A stretch of DNA of 56,381 nucleotides from Pseudotabrizicola algicola (lineage in GTDB: Bacteria; Pseudomonadota; Alphaproteobacteria; Rhodobacterales; Rhodobacteraceae): contig NZ_JAAIKE010000013.1 of NCBI RefSeq assembly GCF_010915705.1, forward strand, positions 1 to 56,381. The letters run 5' to 3'. The translations under genes were made by a program, and so were the position numbers. This document shows, piece by piece, positions 32,453 to 41,064 of this stretch. How positions within the stretch are numbered: the first letter of the stretch is position 1; each line of letters starts with the position of its first letter. The notes beneath the pieces are model-generated. The model did no database searches, was not told the DNA's origin, and saw nothing but the letters and a program-made list of their open reading frames with translations.

Positions 32453-33013
32453 TCAGATCAGCTTGACTTTCGTTCCGACCGGCGTGCGGTCGAACACTTC
32501 TTCGATGTGCTCGTTGTAAAGCCCGATGCAGCCGTTCGATGAACGGCGACCGATCTTGCGCGTATCGTGGGTACCATGAATCCGGTAGTACTGCCACGAG
32601 AGATACAGGGCGCGGGTGCCAAGCGGATTGGTTGGATCGCCTCCTGGCACAAAGGCTGGCCATTCCGGGTTGCGCTCCCGCATCGAGGGTGTCGGAGCCC
32701 AGCTCGGGTTTTCCCGCTTCTCGACGACCTCGGTATATCCCCGCCGGGTCAGTTCATCCGACAGCGGAACCGAAGTGGGGTAGAGAAACATCTGACCATC
32801 GCTCGTCCAGTGCTGGAGAACCTTGGCTGTGGTGTCAGAGATGATAACCCCCACCCCAAGCGAGTCGAAGTGGTTCTGCCACTCATGGGTACGGAACGCC
32901 GAGATGTTGTTTCGGACGGGCCCTTGGTTATCCTCGGTTGCGAAGGCTGCCCGACCCGTCAAGAAAGGCGCGGCAAGGGCTCCGGCAACGAAAAGTCGTC
33001 GACTGACTCGCAT
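32453..33013 (-). CDS. L,D-transpeptidase, first gene of a CueR-controlled operon
   Basis: A 186-residue exported YkuD enzyme: signal MRVSRRLFVAGALAAPFLTG, catalytic motif HGTHDTRKIGRRSSNGCIGL. Closest in the window to the enzyme at 14823. GAGGAG precedes the ATG at 33013, and a CueR-type box lies 23 bp further up. This puts a cell-wall cross-linking enzyme directly under copper control, at the head of a run of nine genes reaching 26222. Confidence 0.88.
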   Translation of the reverse strand: MRVSRRLFVAGALAAPFLTGRAAFATEDNQGPVRNNISAFRTHEWQNHFDSLGVGVIISDTTAKVLQHWTSDGQMFLYPTSVPLSDELTRRGYTEVVEKRENPSWAPTPSMRERNPEWPAFVPGGDPTNPLGTRALYLSWQYYRIHGTHDTRKIGRRSSNGCIGLYNEHIEEVFDRTPVGTKVKLI

Positions 33014-33035
33014 GGTCTGCTCCTCTTTTTTGTAA

Positions 33036-33066
33036 CTTTTGCCGGGTTCCAACGTGGGAAGGTCAA
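33036..33066 (-). promoter_or_regulatory. CueR-type promoter-operator of the nine-gene operon
   Basis: On the minus strand TTGACC (33066-33061), a 19-bp spacer starting TTCCCACGTTGGAA, then CAAAAG (33041-33036). The TTGACCTTCC...GGAA arrangement is the classical CueR box, and differs from the CTCTAG-type sites elsewhere in the window. Confidence 0.75.
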
Positions 33067-33196
33067 ATCGCTTCCCGTCTCACAGTGGTCACAAAGAGGT
33101 GAAGCCGTGGCGCTTTCGCCGATTTTTGTTGGGAAATTCTCTGCTCACTTCGATGTGAACACCACTCCCATACACCAAGAGCGCTATTCTGCGCCT

Positions 33197-33499
33197 ATGC
33201 GTAAGTTTGCGAACATCTTGTGCGGTTTGTGCTTGCTCGTCGCCCTTCTATGGGCGGCGCTTCCTGATCACGCATCCCACGGCGCGCATGCAGATCATGC
33301 TCAAACCGCAGCTGTGGACCAGGACGCCTTTTGCAGCGACGGATCAGGCCATGCCTCCTGCCAGCTTGTCGCAACTGCCACCTTGTCATTTTTCGAGGTG
33401 GCACCGTCTGCCAAGTCAGAGCAATTCGTGATCACGCCGGTCTCGGCTTCGAGCCGAGCCTTTGCCCCCCGACGCCCACCTCCGCGAACCTTCTTCTGA
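33197..33499 (+). CDS. CutF-like leader protein ending in RPPPRTFF
   Basis: A 100-residue protein: signal segment (ANILCGLCLLVALLWAA), His-rich stretch (PDHASHGAHADHAQ), a CX8C pair (FCSDGSGHASCQL) and a C-terminal RRPPPRTFF. It is followed at 38 bases by an L,D-transpeptidase. The last codons, from CCG-CGA to the stop, are complementary to the ribosome binding site of that gene. This is the best-supported of the four leader-type proteins after cutF itself. Function inferred from CutF. Confidence 0.65.
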   Translation: MRKFANILCGLCLLVALLWAALPDHASHGAHADHAQTAAVDQDAFCSDGSGHASCQLVATATLSFFEVAPSAKSEQFVITPVSASSRAFAPRRPPPRTFF

Positions 33500-33537
33500 G
33501 TGAACCCTCGTCCTTCACGTTCCCCTCAGGAGTTCGC
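33484..33537 (+). promoter_or_regulatory. mRNA stem-loop that sequesters the Shine-Dalgarno of the L,D-transpeptidase gene
   Basis: Left arm GCGAAC (33484-33489) plus TTCTGA (33494-33499), separated by a CTTC bulge, pairs with the continuous right arm TCAGGAGTTCGC (33526-33537): 12 base pairs with one G-U. The right arm contains the whole AGGAG and ends at the base before the ATG. The left arm is the end of the leader frame including its stop, so a ribosome held at the Pro codons would leave it free to fold, and one clearing them would disrupt it. Confidence 0.65.
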
Positions 33538-34101
33538 ATGATTTTCCGTCGATCCTTTCTCACCGGCGCAGCCGCCGCAACCCTGTCGATGCCAACTGTC
33601 CTTCGCGCCCATACCGAAGAACCCTTTGTCCTGGCCGACGAATTTCAACCTCGTGAGGTCCGAGTCCGAGAGCAACATGCCCCCGGTCAGATCCTGGTCT
33701 TCCCGCGAAGTTTCTTTCTCTATTATGTTTTCGATTCCGAGCGGGCCGTCAGGTACGGTGTTGGCGTCGGCAAGGCCGGTCTGGCATTCAAGGGATCGGC
33801 AATCGTCGAACGAAAGGCCGAATGGCCGTCATGGCGCCCGACAAACGACATGATCCGCCGGAATCCCGATCGCTATGCCCAATTCGCCGATGGGGTGCCG
33901 GGCGGACCGGGCAACCCACTGGGCGCCCGAGCCCTCTACCTTTACCGCGACGGGCGCGACACCTACTACCGGATTCACGGCACGACAGAGCCCTGGTCGA
34001 TTGGACAATCTGTGTCGAACGGCTGCATCAGGATGCTGAACGAACATGTGATCCAACTCTACGAGCAGGTACCCGTCGGAACACCGGTGACAGTCCTGTG
34101 A
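33538..34101 (+). CDS. L,D-transpeptidase (YkuD domain), exported
   Basis: A 187-residue enzyme with a signal peptide (MIFRRSFLTGAAAATLSM) and the motif HGTTEPWSIGQSVSNGCIRM with catalytic His and Cys. It belongs with the 13822 copy (shared RNPDRYAQFADGVPGGPGNP-type block). AGGAG is six bases before the ATG but lies in the stem-loop described above. The next gene begins in a GTGA overlap. Confidence 0.87.
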   Translation: MIFRRSFLTGAAAATLSMPTVLRAHTEEPFVLADEFQPREVRVREQHAPGQILVFPRSFFLYYVFDSERAVRYGVGVGKAGLAFKGSAIVERKAEWPSWRPTNDMIRRNPDRYAQFADGVPGGPGNPLGARALYLYRDGRDTYYRIHGTTEPWSIGQSVSNGCIRMLNEHVIQLYEQVPVGTPVTVL

Positions 34102-34865
34102 CGATTCGGCGTCGTGATCTCTTTGTAGTGGGGGGCATCATTGCCGTGATCTATGGACTGCGGGCCTTGCCTTGGGACCGGCTTGGCGGACGCGGACTTT
34201 CCTATGTCGACATCGAGGGTGTGCCGCCATTTCGTCGACTGGAGCTGGCCGGTCAGACCTCCACGGCAAACATCGCACTTGTCGGTCTCGATGGGCCACT
34301 ACCTGAAGCGGGAGCACGCAGGGCGCGCATGGAGACCCTGCGCACCGACCCATGCCCGGCCTTATTTGGGAACAGCGCCTCCAATTCTGAGGTTCCCATC
34401 GCCTACTTCAGCGAGTTTCGTTGTCCGTTCTGCCGTGCTCTCGAGCGAGATCTTGAAAGCCTACTGGCCGAGGACCCAACTGCATTCCGGCTCGTGCAAC
34501 ACGAACTTCCGATCTTCGGGCCGCCGTCTGAGCTGGCCGCCCGGGCATCCGTTGCCGCCGCACGTCAGGGCAAGCAACAGGAGCTTCGCCGCCGCTTCAT
34601 GCGGACACCGATGGTTGCCGAAGAGGCCTCGGTACGTCGTGTTGCGGAGTCCCTTGATCTGGATGTCGAGCAGCTCTTAATCGACATGTCCTCCGCCGGG
34701 GTCCAGGCCGAACTCGACCGAACACGCGCACTTGCCGATCTCTTCGGGTTCATCGGCACCCCAGGTCTGGTGATCGGACGGACCGTGCTCAGCGGTGCGG
34801 TTCCCCTTTCCCTTCTCCGACAGATTGCGGAAGAAGAGAAGGCCGAACCATTTCCGGCCTGTTGA
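34098..34865 (+). CDS. Membrane-anchored DsbA-like thioredoxin protein
   Basis: A 255-residue protein starting at the GTG at 34098 in a GTGA overlap. An N-terminal helix (LFVVGGIIAVIYGL) is followed by about 70 residues of linker and a DsbA-like domain with CPFC (SEFRCPFCRALERDL) and cis-proline IGTPGLVIGR. The closest designs are alphaproteobacterial DsbA-family proteins of the DSBA-oxidoreductase domain. Third DsbA-like gene in the window; here it is paired with an L,D-transpeptidase, whose active-site Cys it might keep in the right redox state. Confidence 0.8.
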   Translation: MTIRRRDLFVVGGIIAVIYGLRALPWDRLGGRGLSYVDIEGVPPFRRLELAGQTSTANIALVGLDGPLPEAGARRARMETLRTDPCPALFGNSASNSEVPIAYFSEFRCPFCRALERDLESLLAEDPTAFRLVQHELPIFGPPSELAARASVAAARQGKQQELRRRFMRTPMVAEEASVRRVAESLDLDVEQLLIDMSSAGVQAELDRTRALADLFGFIGTPGLVIGRTVLSGAVPLSLLRQIAEEEKAEPFPAC

Positions 34866-34869
34866 TGCG

Positions 34870-35457
34870 ATGAACACACCAACTCATATGCTGATCGGGG
34901 CCGCTGTCTTTGCGCGGCCCGTCGTGCCGTCCACTCTGGTAGCGGCCATACTGGGCGGGCTCGCTCCTGATGTTCCGATGTTTGCGTTGGTCCTATTTTC
35001 GACACGCCTGGTCGGAATTCCGCAGCATGAAGTTTTTGGAGACCTCTTCTACTCGCACTCATGGCAGGCCGTCTTTGCCGTTGATCACAGCTTTTTCGTC
35101 TGGGGCCTGCTTCTTGCTCTTGGACACTGGCGACGTCACCTCATTCTCACCGCCTTTGCAGGGGCCGGCTTTTTGCACGCGGCCACCGACTTCATCACCC
35201 ATCATGACGATGCTCGCCGCCAATTCTGGCCCGTGTCGGACTGGGTATTCCGCAGTCCGGTCAGCTACTGGGACCCGAACTATTACGGCGGTATCATCGG
35301 CGTGGTGGAACTAGGGCTGGTTCTGTTCGCCACTGCCTTTCTCTGCTGGCGGCACCGAAAACTTTGGCAGCGCGTCGTGATCGTCATTTTGGCCGCTCTG
35401 ATCGTCGTACCCGTGATAGTTACAGGCGGCTTCCACGGACTTCACGGCATGGGCTGA
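34870..35457 (+). CDS. Membrane-bound metal-dependent hydrolase-like protein (YdjM-like)
   Basis: A 195-residue protein with four to five helices. It begins MNTPTHMLIGAAVFARP and has LGGLAPDVPMF, YSHSWQAVFAVDHSFFVWG and FLHAATDFITHHDDAR. The THxLxG start, the Asp-Pro/Asp loop and the conserved His/Asp pairs are features of the LexA-regulated YdjM and DUF457/DUF4184-type membrane hydrolases. Biochemical role unknown. It follows the DsbA-like gene by four bases. Confidence 0.65.
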   Translation: MNTPTHMLIGAAVFARPVVPSTLVAAILGGLAPDVPMFALVLFSTRLVGIPQHEVFGDLFYSHSWQAVFAVDHSFFVWGLLLALGHWRRHLILTAFAGAGFLHAATDFITHHDDARRQFWPVSDWVFRSPVSYWDPNYYGGIIGVVELGLVLFATAFLCWRHRKLWQRVVIVILAALIVVPVIVTGGFHGLHGMG

Positions 35458-35583
35458 AAGAGCGCACCGCAACATGCTCCGGATTCTCGCTCCGTAAGGC
35501 TTGCATTGTCAATCGGGATTGATCGCGCCCCCTCTGAGCTTTTCGAAAGGGCCGCTTGGTCTTGCTAGGCGCTCAATGTTCCC

Positions 35584-37683
35584 TTAGCTCGATCTGTATC
35601 GCCGCAGGAGTTGTGCATTGATCGCTACAATAATGGTCGATGCCGACATGAATACGGCGCCGACTGCAGGTGTCATGAGGAAGCCGGTGCCGAACGTGAT
35701 GCCAGCAGCCATTGGAATGGCAAATGCGTTGTATCCGGTCGCCCAGATCAGGTTCTGCACCATTTTCGAATACGTCGCTCGGGACAGGCCAAGAATGGCC
35801 TCCACATCCCGTGGGTCAGACCGCACCAGGACCACGTCGGCGGATTCCACGGCGACATCCGTGCCCGCACCAATGGCAATTCCAAGATCGGCTTCGACGA
35901 GCGCCGGCGCGTCGTTCACCCCGTCTCCAACCATTGCGACCTTCAGACCCCTGGCGCGAAGTTCTTTCACGCGGGCCGCTTTCTGCTCCGGGAGAACCTG
36001 TGCGAAATATTCAGCGAGGCCGAGTTCTGCAGCGACCGATTTCGCGACCCCCTCCGCGTCTCCCGTCATCATGATGGACCTGACACCCCTTGCCTTGAGA
36101 CGCGCGACGACATCACGCGATTGCGTGCGCACGATGTCTGCCAAAGCCAGCAACGCATAGGGCTGGCCGCCCACCTCCAGCACCACGACGGTCTTGCCGG
36201 CCGCCTCCAGCAGGGCGAGTCGGGGGTCGGTTACAGGTCTGTCCTGCCGCAGGAGATGACTGGGGCTGACAATCGCGATTTCCTGCCCTTCAACGCGCGC
36301 CGTTACGCCAGCACCAGTGATGCTCTGCAATCCTTCCGGGGCCGGAAATCCGATGCCACGGGTTTTCGCGGCGGCGACGACTCCCATGGCGATCGGATGC
36401 TGCGACTGGCTTTCAACCGATGCCGCAAGGCGCAAGGCGGTTGTCTCGTCGCCATCTTGCAGCAAAACCAGATCGCTGACGCCGAACCTGCCCTCGGTCA
36501 GTGTGCCTGTCTTGTCAAAGACCACGGCATTCAGATCCCGCGCACGCTCGAAGGCCGCACGGTCGCGAATCAGCAGTCCGTTGCGCGCTGCCAGCGATGT
36601 CGAGACGGCCACGACGAGCGGCACGGCAAGGCCAAGCGCATGCGGGCAGGCGATGACCATGACCGTCACCATCCGCTCAAGCGCAAAAGTGGCCCCCGCC
36701 CCGACCGCATACCAGTAGCCGAACGATCCGAGGCCGACGGTGATGGCAATCCAAGTCAGGACAGTCGCTGCGCGCGAAGCCAGATCCTGTGTGCGCGAGC
36801 GGCTGTCCTGCGCCACTTTCACCATGGCGATGACCTGTGACAGGTAGGTCGCCTCGCCCGTCGCCTTCACCTCGATGGTAACAGCACCTTCGCCATTTAC
36901 CGCACCGCCGATGACAACCTCGCCCGCAGACCGCGTGACAGGTTTCGATTCCCCGGTCAGCATGGCCTCGTTGAAGGATGATGTGCCTTCGATGATCGTT
37001 CCATCGACCGGCACTTTGGCGCCGGGGCGGATCACGACCCGGTCGCCGGCGATCAGGGCCGCGACGGGCACGTCCTCCGTTCCACCGTCCGCGGTGACCC
37101 GCAGTGCGGTATCGGGCAGCAGGCGTACCAGTTCCTCCAAAGCGCGAGAAGCGCCGAGGACGGACCTCATCTCAAGCCAATGTCCCAAAAGCATGATCGT
37201 GACGAGCGTGGCCAGTTCCCAATAGAACGGCTCTCCGCCGGGCAGTCCCAGCGTGACGGCAGCCGAGTAGAAATAGGCTGTCGAGATGGCAAGCGCGACC
37301 AGCGTCATCATGCCCGGACGACCACTGCGGATTTCTGGAAGCGCCCCTTTCAGGAAAGGCCAGCCGCCCCAGAAATAGATGATCGAAGACAGGGCCAGCG
37401 CGACCCACTCTTCGCCGGCAAACAGGGGTGCCATCCCCTGCCCCGTGAAGTTCCGCACCATCGGCGACAGCACCAAGACCGGGACGGTCAGGACGAGGCA
37501 TACCCAGAACCGGCGGCGGAAATCGGCCACCATGTCGCCGTGTCCTGCGTGGGCACTACCCCCCTGTGGCGCATGCCCCATCGAGGTGTGATCAACTGAG
37601 GGCTTGGCACCATGACCCATCCCGGCATGGTCCATTCCGGCGTTCGGCGGGTGGTTGTCCGGTTTCTGCGCGCTGTTGGCCAT
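35584..37683 (-). CDS. copB: CopB-type copper P1B-ATPase (CPH motif)
   Basis: A 699-residue copper exporter. It has no HMA domain but a His/Met-rich N-terminus (NAGMDHAGMGHGAKP, SMGHAPQGGSAHAGHG). The transmembrane motif is CPH (VIACPHALGLAVPLV, about residues 344-346), which marks the P1B-3 group, with DKTGTLTEG near 386, SQHPIAMG and MVGDGVNDAPALVEAD. This class moves Cu(II) or Cu(I) to the periplasm. Last gene of the copZ-DUF305-copB minus-strand operon. Not to be confused with the outer-membrane CopB of the cop operon. Confidence 0.92.
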   Translation of the reverse strand: MANSAQKPDNHPPNAGMDHAGMGHGAKPSVDHTSMGHAPQGGSAHAGHGDMVADFRRRFWVCLVLTVPVLVLSPMVRNFTGQGMAPLFAGEEWVALALSSIIYFWGGWPFLKGALPEIRSGRPGMMTLVALAISTAYFYSAAVTLGLPGGEPFYWELATLVTIMLLGHWLEMRSVLGASRALEELVRLLPDTALRVTADGGTEDVPVAALIAGDRVVIRPGAKVPVDGTIIEGTSSFNEAMLTGESKPVTRSAGEVVIGGAVNGEGAVTIEVKATGEATYLSQVIAMVKVAQDSRSRTQDLASRAATVLTWIAITVGLGSFGYWYAVGAGATFALERMVTVMVIACPHALGLAVPLVVAVSTSLAARNGLLIRDRAAFERARDLNAVVFDKTGTLTEGRFGVSDLVLLQDGDETTALRLAASVESQSQHPIAMGVVAAAKTRGIGFPAPEGLQSITGAGVTARVEGQEIAIVSPSHLLRQDRPVTDPRLALLEAAGKTVVVLEVGGQPYALLALADIVRTQSRDVVARLKARGVRSIMMTGDAEGVAKSVAAELGLAEYFAQVLPEQKAARVKELRARGLKVAMVGDGVNDAPALVEADLGIAIGAGTDVAVESADVVLVRSDPRDVEAILGLSRATYSKMVQNLIWATGYNAFAIPMAAGITFGTGFLMTPAVGAVFMSASTIIVAINAQLLRRYRSS

Positions 37684-37761
37684 CGAACCGAACTCCTTTG
37701 CGTCCCGGATTAACAGGCGGCGCGGCCGATCCCGACCGCGCCGCTCAAGGTCATCCCGGGC

Positions 37762-38187
37762 TTACATGCCCTTGGTGGCGAGAAAGGCCTTGAGCGTAGC
37801 GATCTCGGATTCCTGCGCCGCAATGATCGCCTCCGCCAGCTTGCGCATTTCGGGGTCCTTGCCGAATTCAAGCTGGATCTTCGCCATGTCAATGGCGGCC
37901 TGATGGTGAGGAATCATGCCCCGGGCGAAATCGATATCCGGGTCGCCGGTATAGGGCACCATCATGTCGGCCATCATCTTGTCCATCGCGGCAGCGTTGG
38001 CGACGGTAGCCGGGTCATTGGCGAGTTCCGGGGGTATCAGGGTCGCATGGCTCATCATGCCCATATCCCCCATGCCCATGCCACCCATGTTGGAGTGGTC
38101 CATGCCCTCCATGGTTTGCTGGGCGAATGCGATTCCGCTGACAACAGCAACTGCAGCAATAGACAGCGCGAGAGTACGTTTGTTCAT
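37762..38187 (-). CDS. DUF305 (CopM-like) periplasmic copper-binding protein
   Basis: A 141-residue exported protein: signal peptide (MNKRTLALSIAAVAVVSG, cleaved after AFAQ), a Met/His-rich stretch (MEGMDHSNMGGMGMGDMG), and a four-helix DUF305 domain with DIDFARGMIPHHQAAIDMA and AIIAAQESEI. The MIPHHQ box is the family signature. Members bind copper and contribute to periplasmic tolerance (CopM in cyanobacteria). Cotranscribed with copZ and the copB-type ATPase. Confidence 0.9.
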   Translation of the reverse strand: MNKRTLALSIAAVAVVSGIAFAQQTMEGMDHSNMGGMGMGDMGMMSHATLIPPELANDPATVANAAAMDKMMADMMVPYTGDPDIDFARGMIPHHQAAIDMAKIQLEFGKDPEMRKLAEAIIAAQESEIATLKAFLATKGM

Positions 38188-38216
38188 TCAGATTTTCCTT
38201 CGATGATTATGCTTTG

Positions 38217-38405
38217 TCAGGCAGGCGCGTAGCCGACCTCGGTCAGCGCAGCGACCAACCGATCGCGAGAAGCCGCTGATTTCACTTCGACCTTGTGCGA
38301 GGCCGGATCTGCGGTCACCTCAGCGGAGGGGTCCACCGACTGGATCGCCTTGGTGACGCTGCGCGCGCAGCCGCCGCAGGTCATGTTTTCGATGTGGAAC
38401 TGCAT
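38217..38405 (-). CDS. copZ: Copper chaperone CopZ (HMA domain)
   Basis: A 62-residue cytoplasmic Atx1-like protein. The Cu(I) site is in MTCGGCARSV, with a beta-alpha-beta-beta-alpha-beta fold pattern and a C-terminal VGYAP typical of bacterial CopZ. It carries Cu(I) to the exporters and possibly to CueR. AGGAGA precedes the ATG, and a CueR box lies 36-66 bp upstream. Confidence 0.92.
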   Translation of the reverse strand: MQFHIENMTCGGCARSVTKAIQSVDPSAEVTADPASHKVEVKSAASRDRLVAALTEVGYAPA

Positions 38406-38440
38406 GAGTGTCTCCTTTGGACAGTCGCCTCATGCACTTT

Positions 38441-38471
38441 GATATGGGCCTTCCCACCGTTGTAAGGTCAA
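38441..38471 (-). promoter_or_regulatory. CueR-type promoter-operator of copZ
   Basis: On the minus strand TTGACC (38471-38466), a 19-bp spacer starting TTACAACGGTGGGAAGG, then CATATC (38446-38441). Matches CueR sites, and is about 40 bp from the divergent copA box. Confidence 0.82.
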
Positions 38472-38509
38472 GAGAACAATTCCGTGATCATACAAATTGA
38501 AATCAGGGC

Positions 38510-38540
38510 TTGACCTTACCATCATGGGAAGCCCTATCTC
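38510..38540 (+). promoter_or_regulatory. CueR-type promoter-operator of copA-cueR
   Basis: TTGACC (38510-38515), a 19-bp spacer starting TTACCATCATGGGAAG, TATCTC (38535-38540). The dyad CTTACC/GGGAAG is five of six. It excludes the earlier in-frame start at 38497, which lies upstream of the promoter. Confidence 0.87.
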
Positions 38541-38574
38541 AGTCAGCGGAGTAACTCGCCACCGGAGTGCCGCG

Positions 38575-41052
38575 ATGAACATACAAGCCCCTCAACACGC
38601 CACTGCAGACCTTGGCAGGATCGTGATCGACGTCGAGGGCATGACCTGCGCATCTTGTGTCGGGCGCGTTGAACGCGCACTGCAGGCTGTCCCCGGGGTA
38701 AAAACTGCAGCCGTCAACCTCGCGACGGAACGGGCAGAAATCATCGGACCGGACCTAGACCGGTCGGCTCTGGTCAAGGCAATCGAGGACGCGGGCTATG
38801 ATGTGCCAACGCGTCCCGTCGATATCGTCATCGAGGGGATGACCTGCGCCTCCTGCGTGGCACGGGTAGAGCGGGCGTTGAAGACGGTGCCCGGTGTGAC
38901 CGCAGCCAATGTCAATCTGGCCACGGAACGCGCCACGGTCACCGGAACGGCGGACCTTGCCTCCCTGATCGGCGTCATCGCGGATGCGGGTTACGAGGCG
39001 CGAGCAGCGGCCGAAACCGCCATCATGTCGGAAGAGTCCGCGGCGAGGAAAACGGGCGAGGAAGCCGCATTGAGGCGCGATGTGCTTTTTGCTGCGGCTC
39101 TGACGCTGCCGGTGTTTGTCCTCGAGATGGGATCGCATCTGTTCATGTGGGTCCACATGGCGGTGATGAACAGCATTGGCATGCAGAACAACTGGTACAT
39201 TCAGTTCGCCTTGACGACCGTGGTCCTCCTTGGTCCTGGCCTCAGGTTTTACCGCAAGGGGTTTCCGGCCTTGGCGCGTCTGGCTCCTGACATGAACAGC
39301 CTGGTCGCGGTCGGAACGTTGGCTGCCTTCGGTTATTCCCTCGTGGCAACCTTTGCCCCCGGAATCCTGCCCCCAGGCACCCAAAATGTCTATTACGAGG
39401 CGGCGGCAGTCATCGTCACATTGATCCTCCTTGGTCGTCTACTTGAAGCTCGCGCCAAAGGCCGGACCTCAGAGGCGATCAAGCGGCTGGTCGGACTTCA
39501 GGCCAAGACCGCCCGTGTTCTTCGCAATGGCGGCCTTGTCGAAGTGCCGGTCGCCGAAGTCCGCCCGGGCGATGTCGTTGAAGTCCGCCCTGGCGAGCGG
39601 GTGCCGGTCGACGGCGAGGTCACGACGGGCGCCAGCTGGATCGACGAAAGCATGATCTCGGGCGAGCCCGTGCCGGTCGAGAAGGCACAGGGCAGCACCG
39701 TGACCGGTGGCACAGTAAACCAGACCGGTGCGTTCAGTTTCCGGGCGACGGCGGTGGGCGAGGCCACGATGCTGGCGCAGATCATCCGCATGGTCGAAGC
39801 CGCGCAAGGCGGCAAGCTGCCGATCCAGGCGCTGGTCGACCGCGTGACGATGTGGTTCGTTCCCGTCGTCATGGCGCTTGCCGTGCTGACCTTCGCCGTC
39901 TGGCTGATCTTCGGGCCTGATCCGGCCCTGACCTTTGGCCTGGTCAACGCCGTCGCCGTCCTCATCATTGCCTGTCCCTGCGCCATGGGTCTGGCCACGC
40001 CAACGTCGATCATGGTCGGCACCGGGCGTGGTGCCGAGATGGGCGTGCTCTTCCGCAAGGGCGAGGCCCTGCAGGCCTTGCAGAGCGTCAAGGTGGTCGC
40101 GTTGGACAAGACCGGTACCCTGACCGAGGGCAAGCCGCGCCTGACCGACATGGCGCTGGCACCGGGCTTCGACCGCGCCGCAGTGCTGGCCGTGGTGGCG
40201 GCTGTCGAAGCGAAGTCCGAGCATCCGATCGCCCGCGCCATTGTCGCGGCGGCCGAAGCCGAGGGCCTGATCCTTCCTGAGGTCACTGCCTTCGATTCCG
40301 TCACCGGTTTCGGTGTCATGGCGGCGGCGGGCGGACAGCGGGTCGACGTCGGCGCCGACCGCTACATGGTCAAGCTCGGCCTCGATGTCTCCGGCTTCGG
40401 CGACACTGCGACCCGGCTCGGCGACGAGGGCAAGTCACCGCTCTATGCCGCGATCGACGGCAAACTTGCTGCAATCATCGCCGTTGCGGACCCGATCAAG
40501 GAAACCACGCCGCAGGCGATCCAGGCATTGCACCGGCTGGGGCTGAAGGTTGCCATGATCACCGGCGACAATGGCCGCACGGCGAACGCCATCGCCCGCC
40601 AGCTTGGCATCGACGAAGTGGTGGCCGAGGTGCTGCCCGACGGCAAAGTCGCTGCGGTGAAACGTCTGAAGGCACTGGGCGCGCTGGCCTATGTCGGCGA
40701 CGGGATCAACGATGCGCCCGCCCTGGCCGAAGCGGATGTGGGCCTTGCCGTCGGAACCGGCACCGACATTGCCATCGAAGCGGCGGACGTCGTACTTATG
40801 TCGGGCAGGCTGACTGCCGTCTCGGATGCCATCGCACTTTCCAAGGCCACGATGCGAAACATCCGCCAGAACCTGTTCTGGGCCTTCATCTACAACGCCA
40901 TGCTGATCCCGGTTGCCGCAGGCGCACTCTGGCCCGCCTTCGGTATCCTGCTGTCGCCGATCTTTGCCGCCGCTGCGATGGCGCTGTCGTCGGTCTTCGT
41001 TCTTGGCAATGCGCTGCGACTGCGGCGCTTTGCACCTTCAATCGCCGCGTAA
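38575..41052 (+). CDS. copA: Cu(I)-exporting P1B-ATPase CopA
   Basis: An 825-residue Cu(I) pump with two N-terminal HMA domains ([12 protein letters not shown] and [12 protein letters not shown]), eight helices, the CPC motif ([15 protein letters not shown], about 466-468), DKTGTLTEG (about 512), SEHPIARAI and [16 protein letters not shown]. The conserved Tyr-Asn in [12 protein letters not shown] and the Met-Ser pair in the last helix fit P1B-1 Cu(I) selectivity. Start at 38575 with GGAG upstream. Forms an operon with cueR, 12 bases downstream. Confidence 0.95.
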   Translation: MNIQAPQHATADLGRIVIDVEGMTCASCVGRVERALQAVPGVKTAAVNLATERAEIIGPDLDRSALVKAIEDAGYDVPTRPVDIVIEGMTCASCVARVERALKTVPGVTAANVNLATERATVTGTADLASLIGVIADAGYEARAAAETAIMSEESAARKTGEEAALRRDVLFAAALTLPVFVLEMGSHLFMWVHMAVMNSIGMQNNWYIQFALTTVVLLGPGLRFYRKGFPALARLAPDMNSLVAVGTLAAFGYSLVATFAPGILPPGTQNVYYEAAAVIVTLILLGRLLEARAKGRTSEAIKRLVGLQAKTARVLRNGGLVEVPVAEVRPGDVVEVRPGERVPVDGEVTTGASWIDESMISGEPVPVEKAQGSTVTGGTVNQTGAFSFRATAVGEATMLAQIIRMVEAAQGGKLPIQALVDRVTMWFVPVVMALAVLTFAVWLIFGPDPALTFGLVNAVAVLIIACPCAMGLATPTSIMVGTGRGAEMGVLFRKGEALQALQSVKVVALDKTGTLTEGKPRLTDMALAPGFDRAAVLAVVAAVEAKSEHPIARAIVAAAEAEGLILPEVTAFDSVTGFGVMAAAGGQRVDVGADRYMVKLGLDVSGFGDTATRLGDEGKSPLYAAIDGKLAAIIAVADPIKETTPQAIQALHRLGLKVAMITGDNGRTANAIARQLGIDEVVAEVLPDGKVAAVKRLKALGALAYVGDGINDAPALAEADVGLAVGTGTDIAIEAADVVLMSGRLTAVSDAIALSKATMRNIRQNLFWAFIYNAMLIPVAAGALWPAFGILLSPIFAAAAMALSSVFVLGNALRLRRFAPSIAA

Positions 41053-41064
41053 GGAGGCCCTGAG

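Noticed and set aside
35611-36840. Plus-strand frame opposite the CopB-type ATPase
   Set aside because: Shadow of a conserved P-type ATPase; no domain or ribosome binding site.
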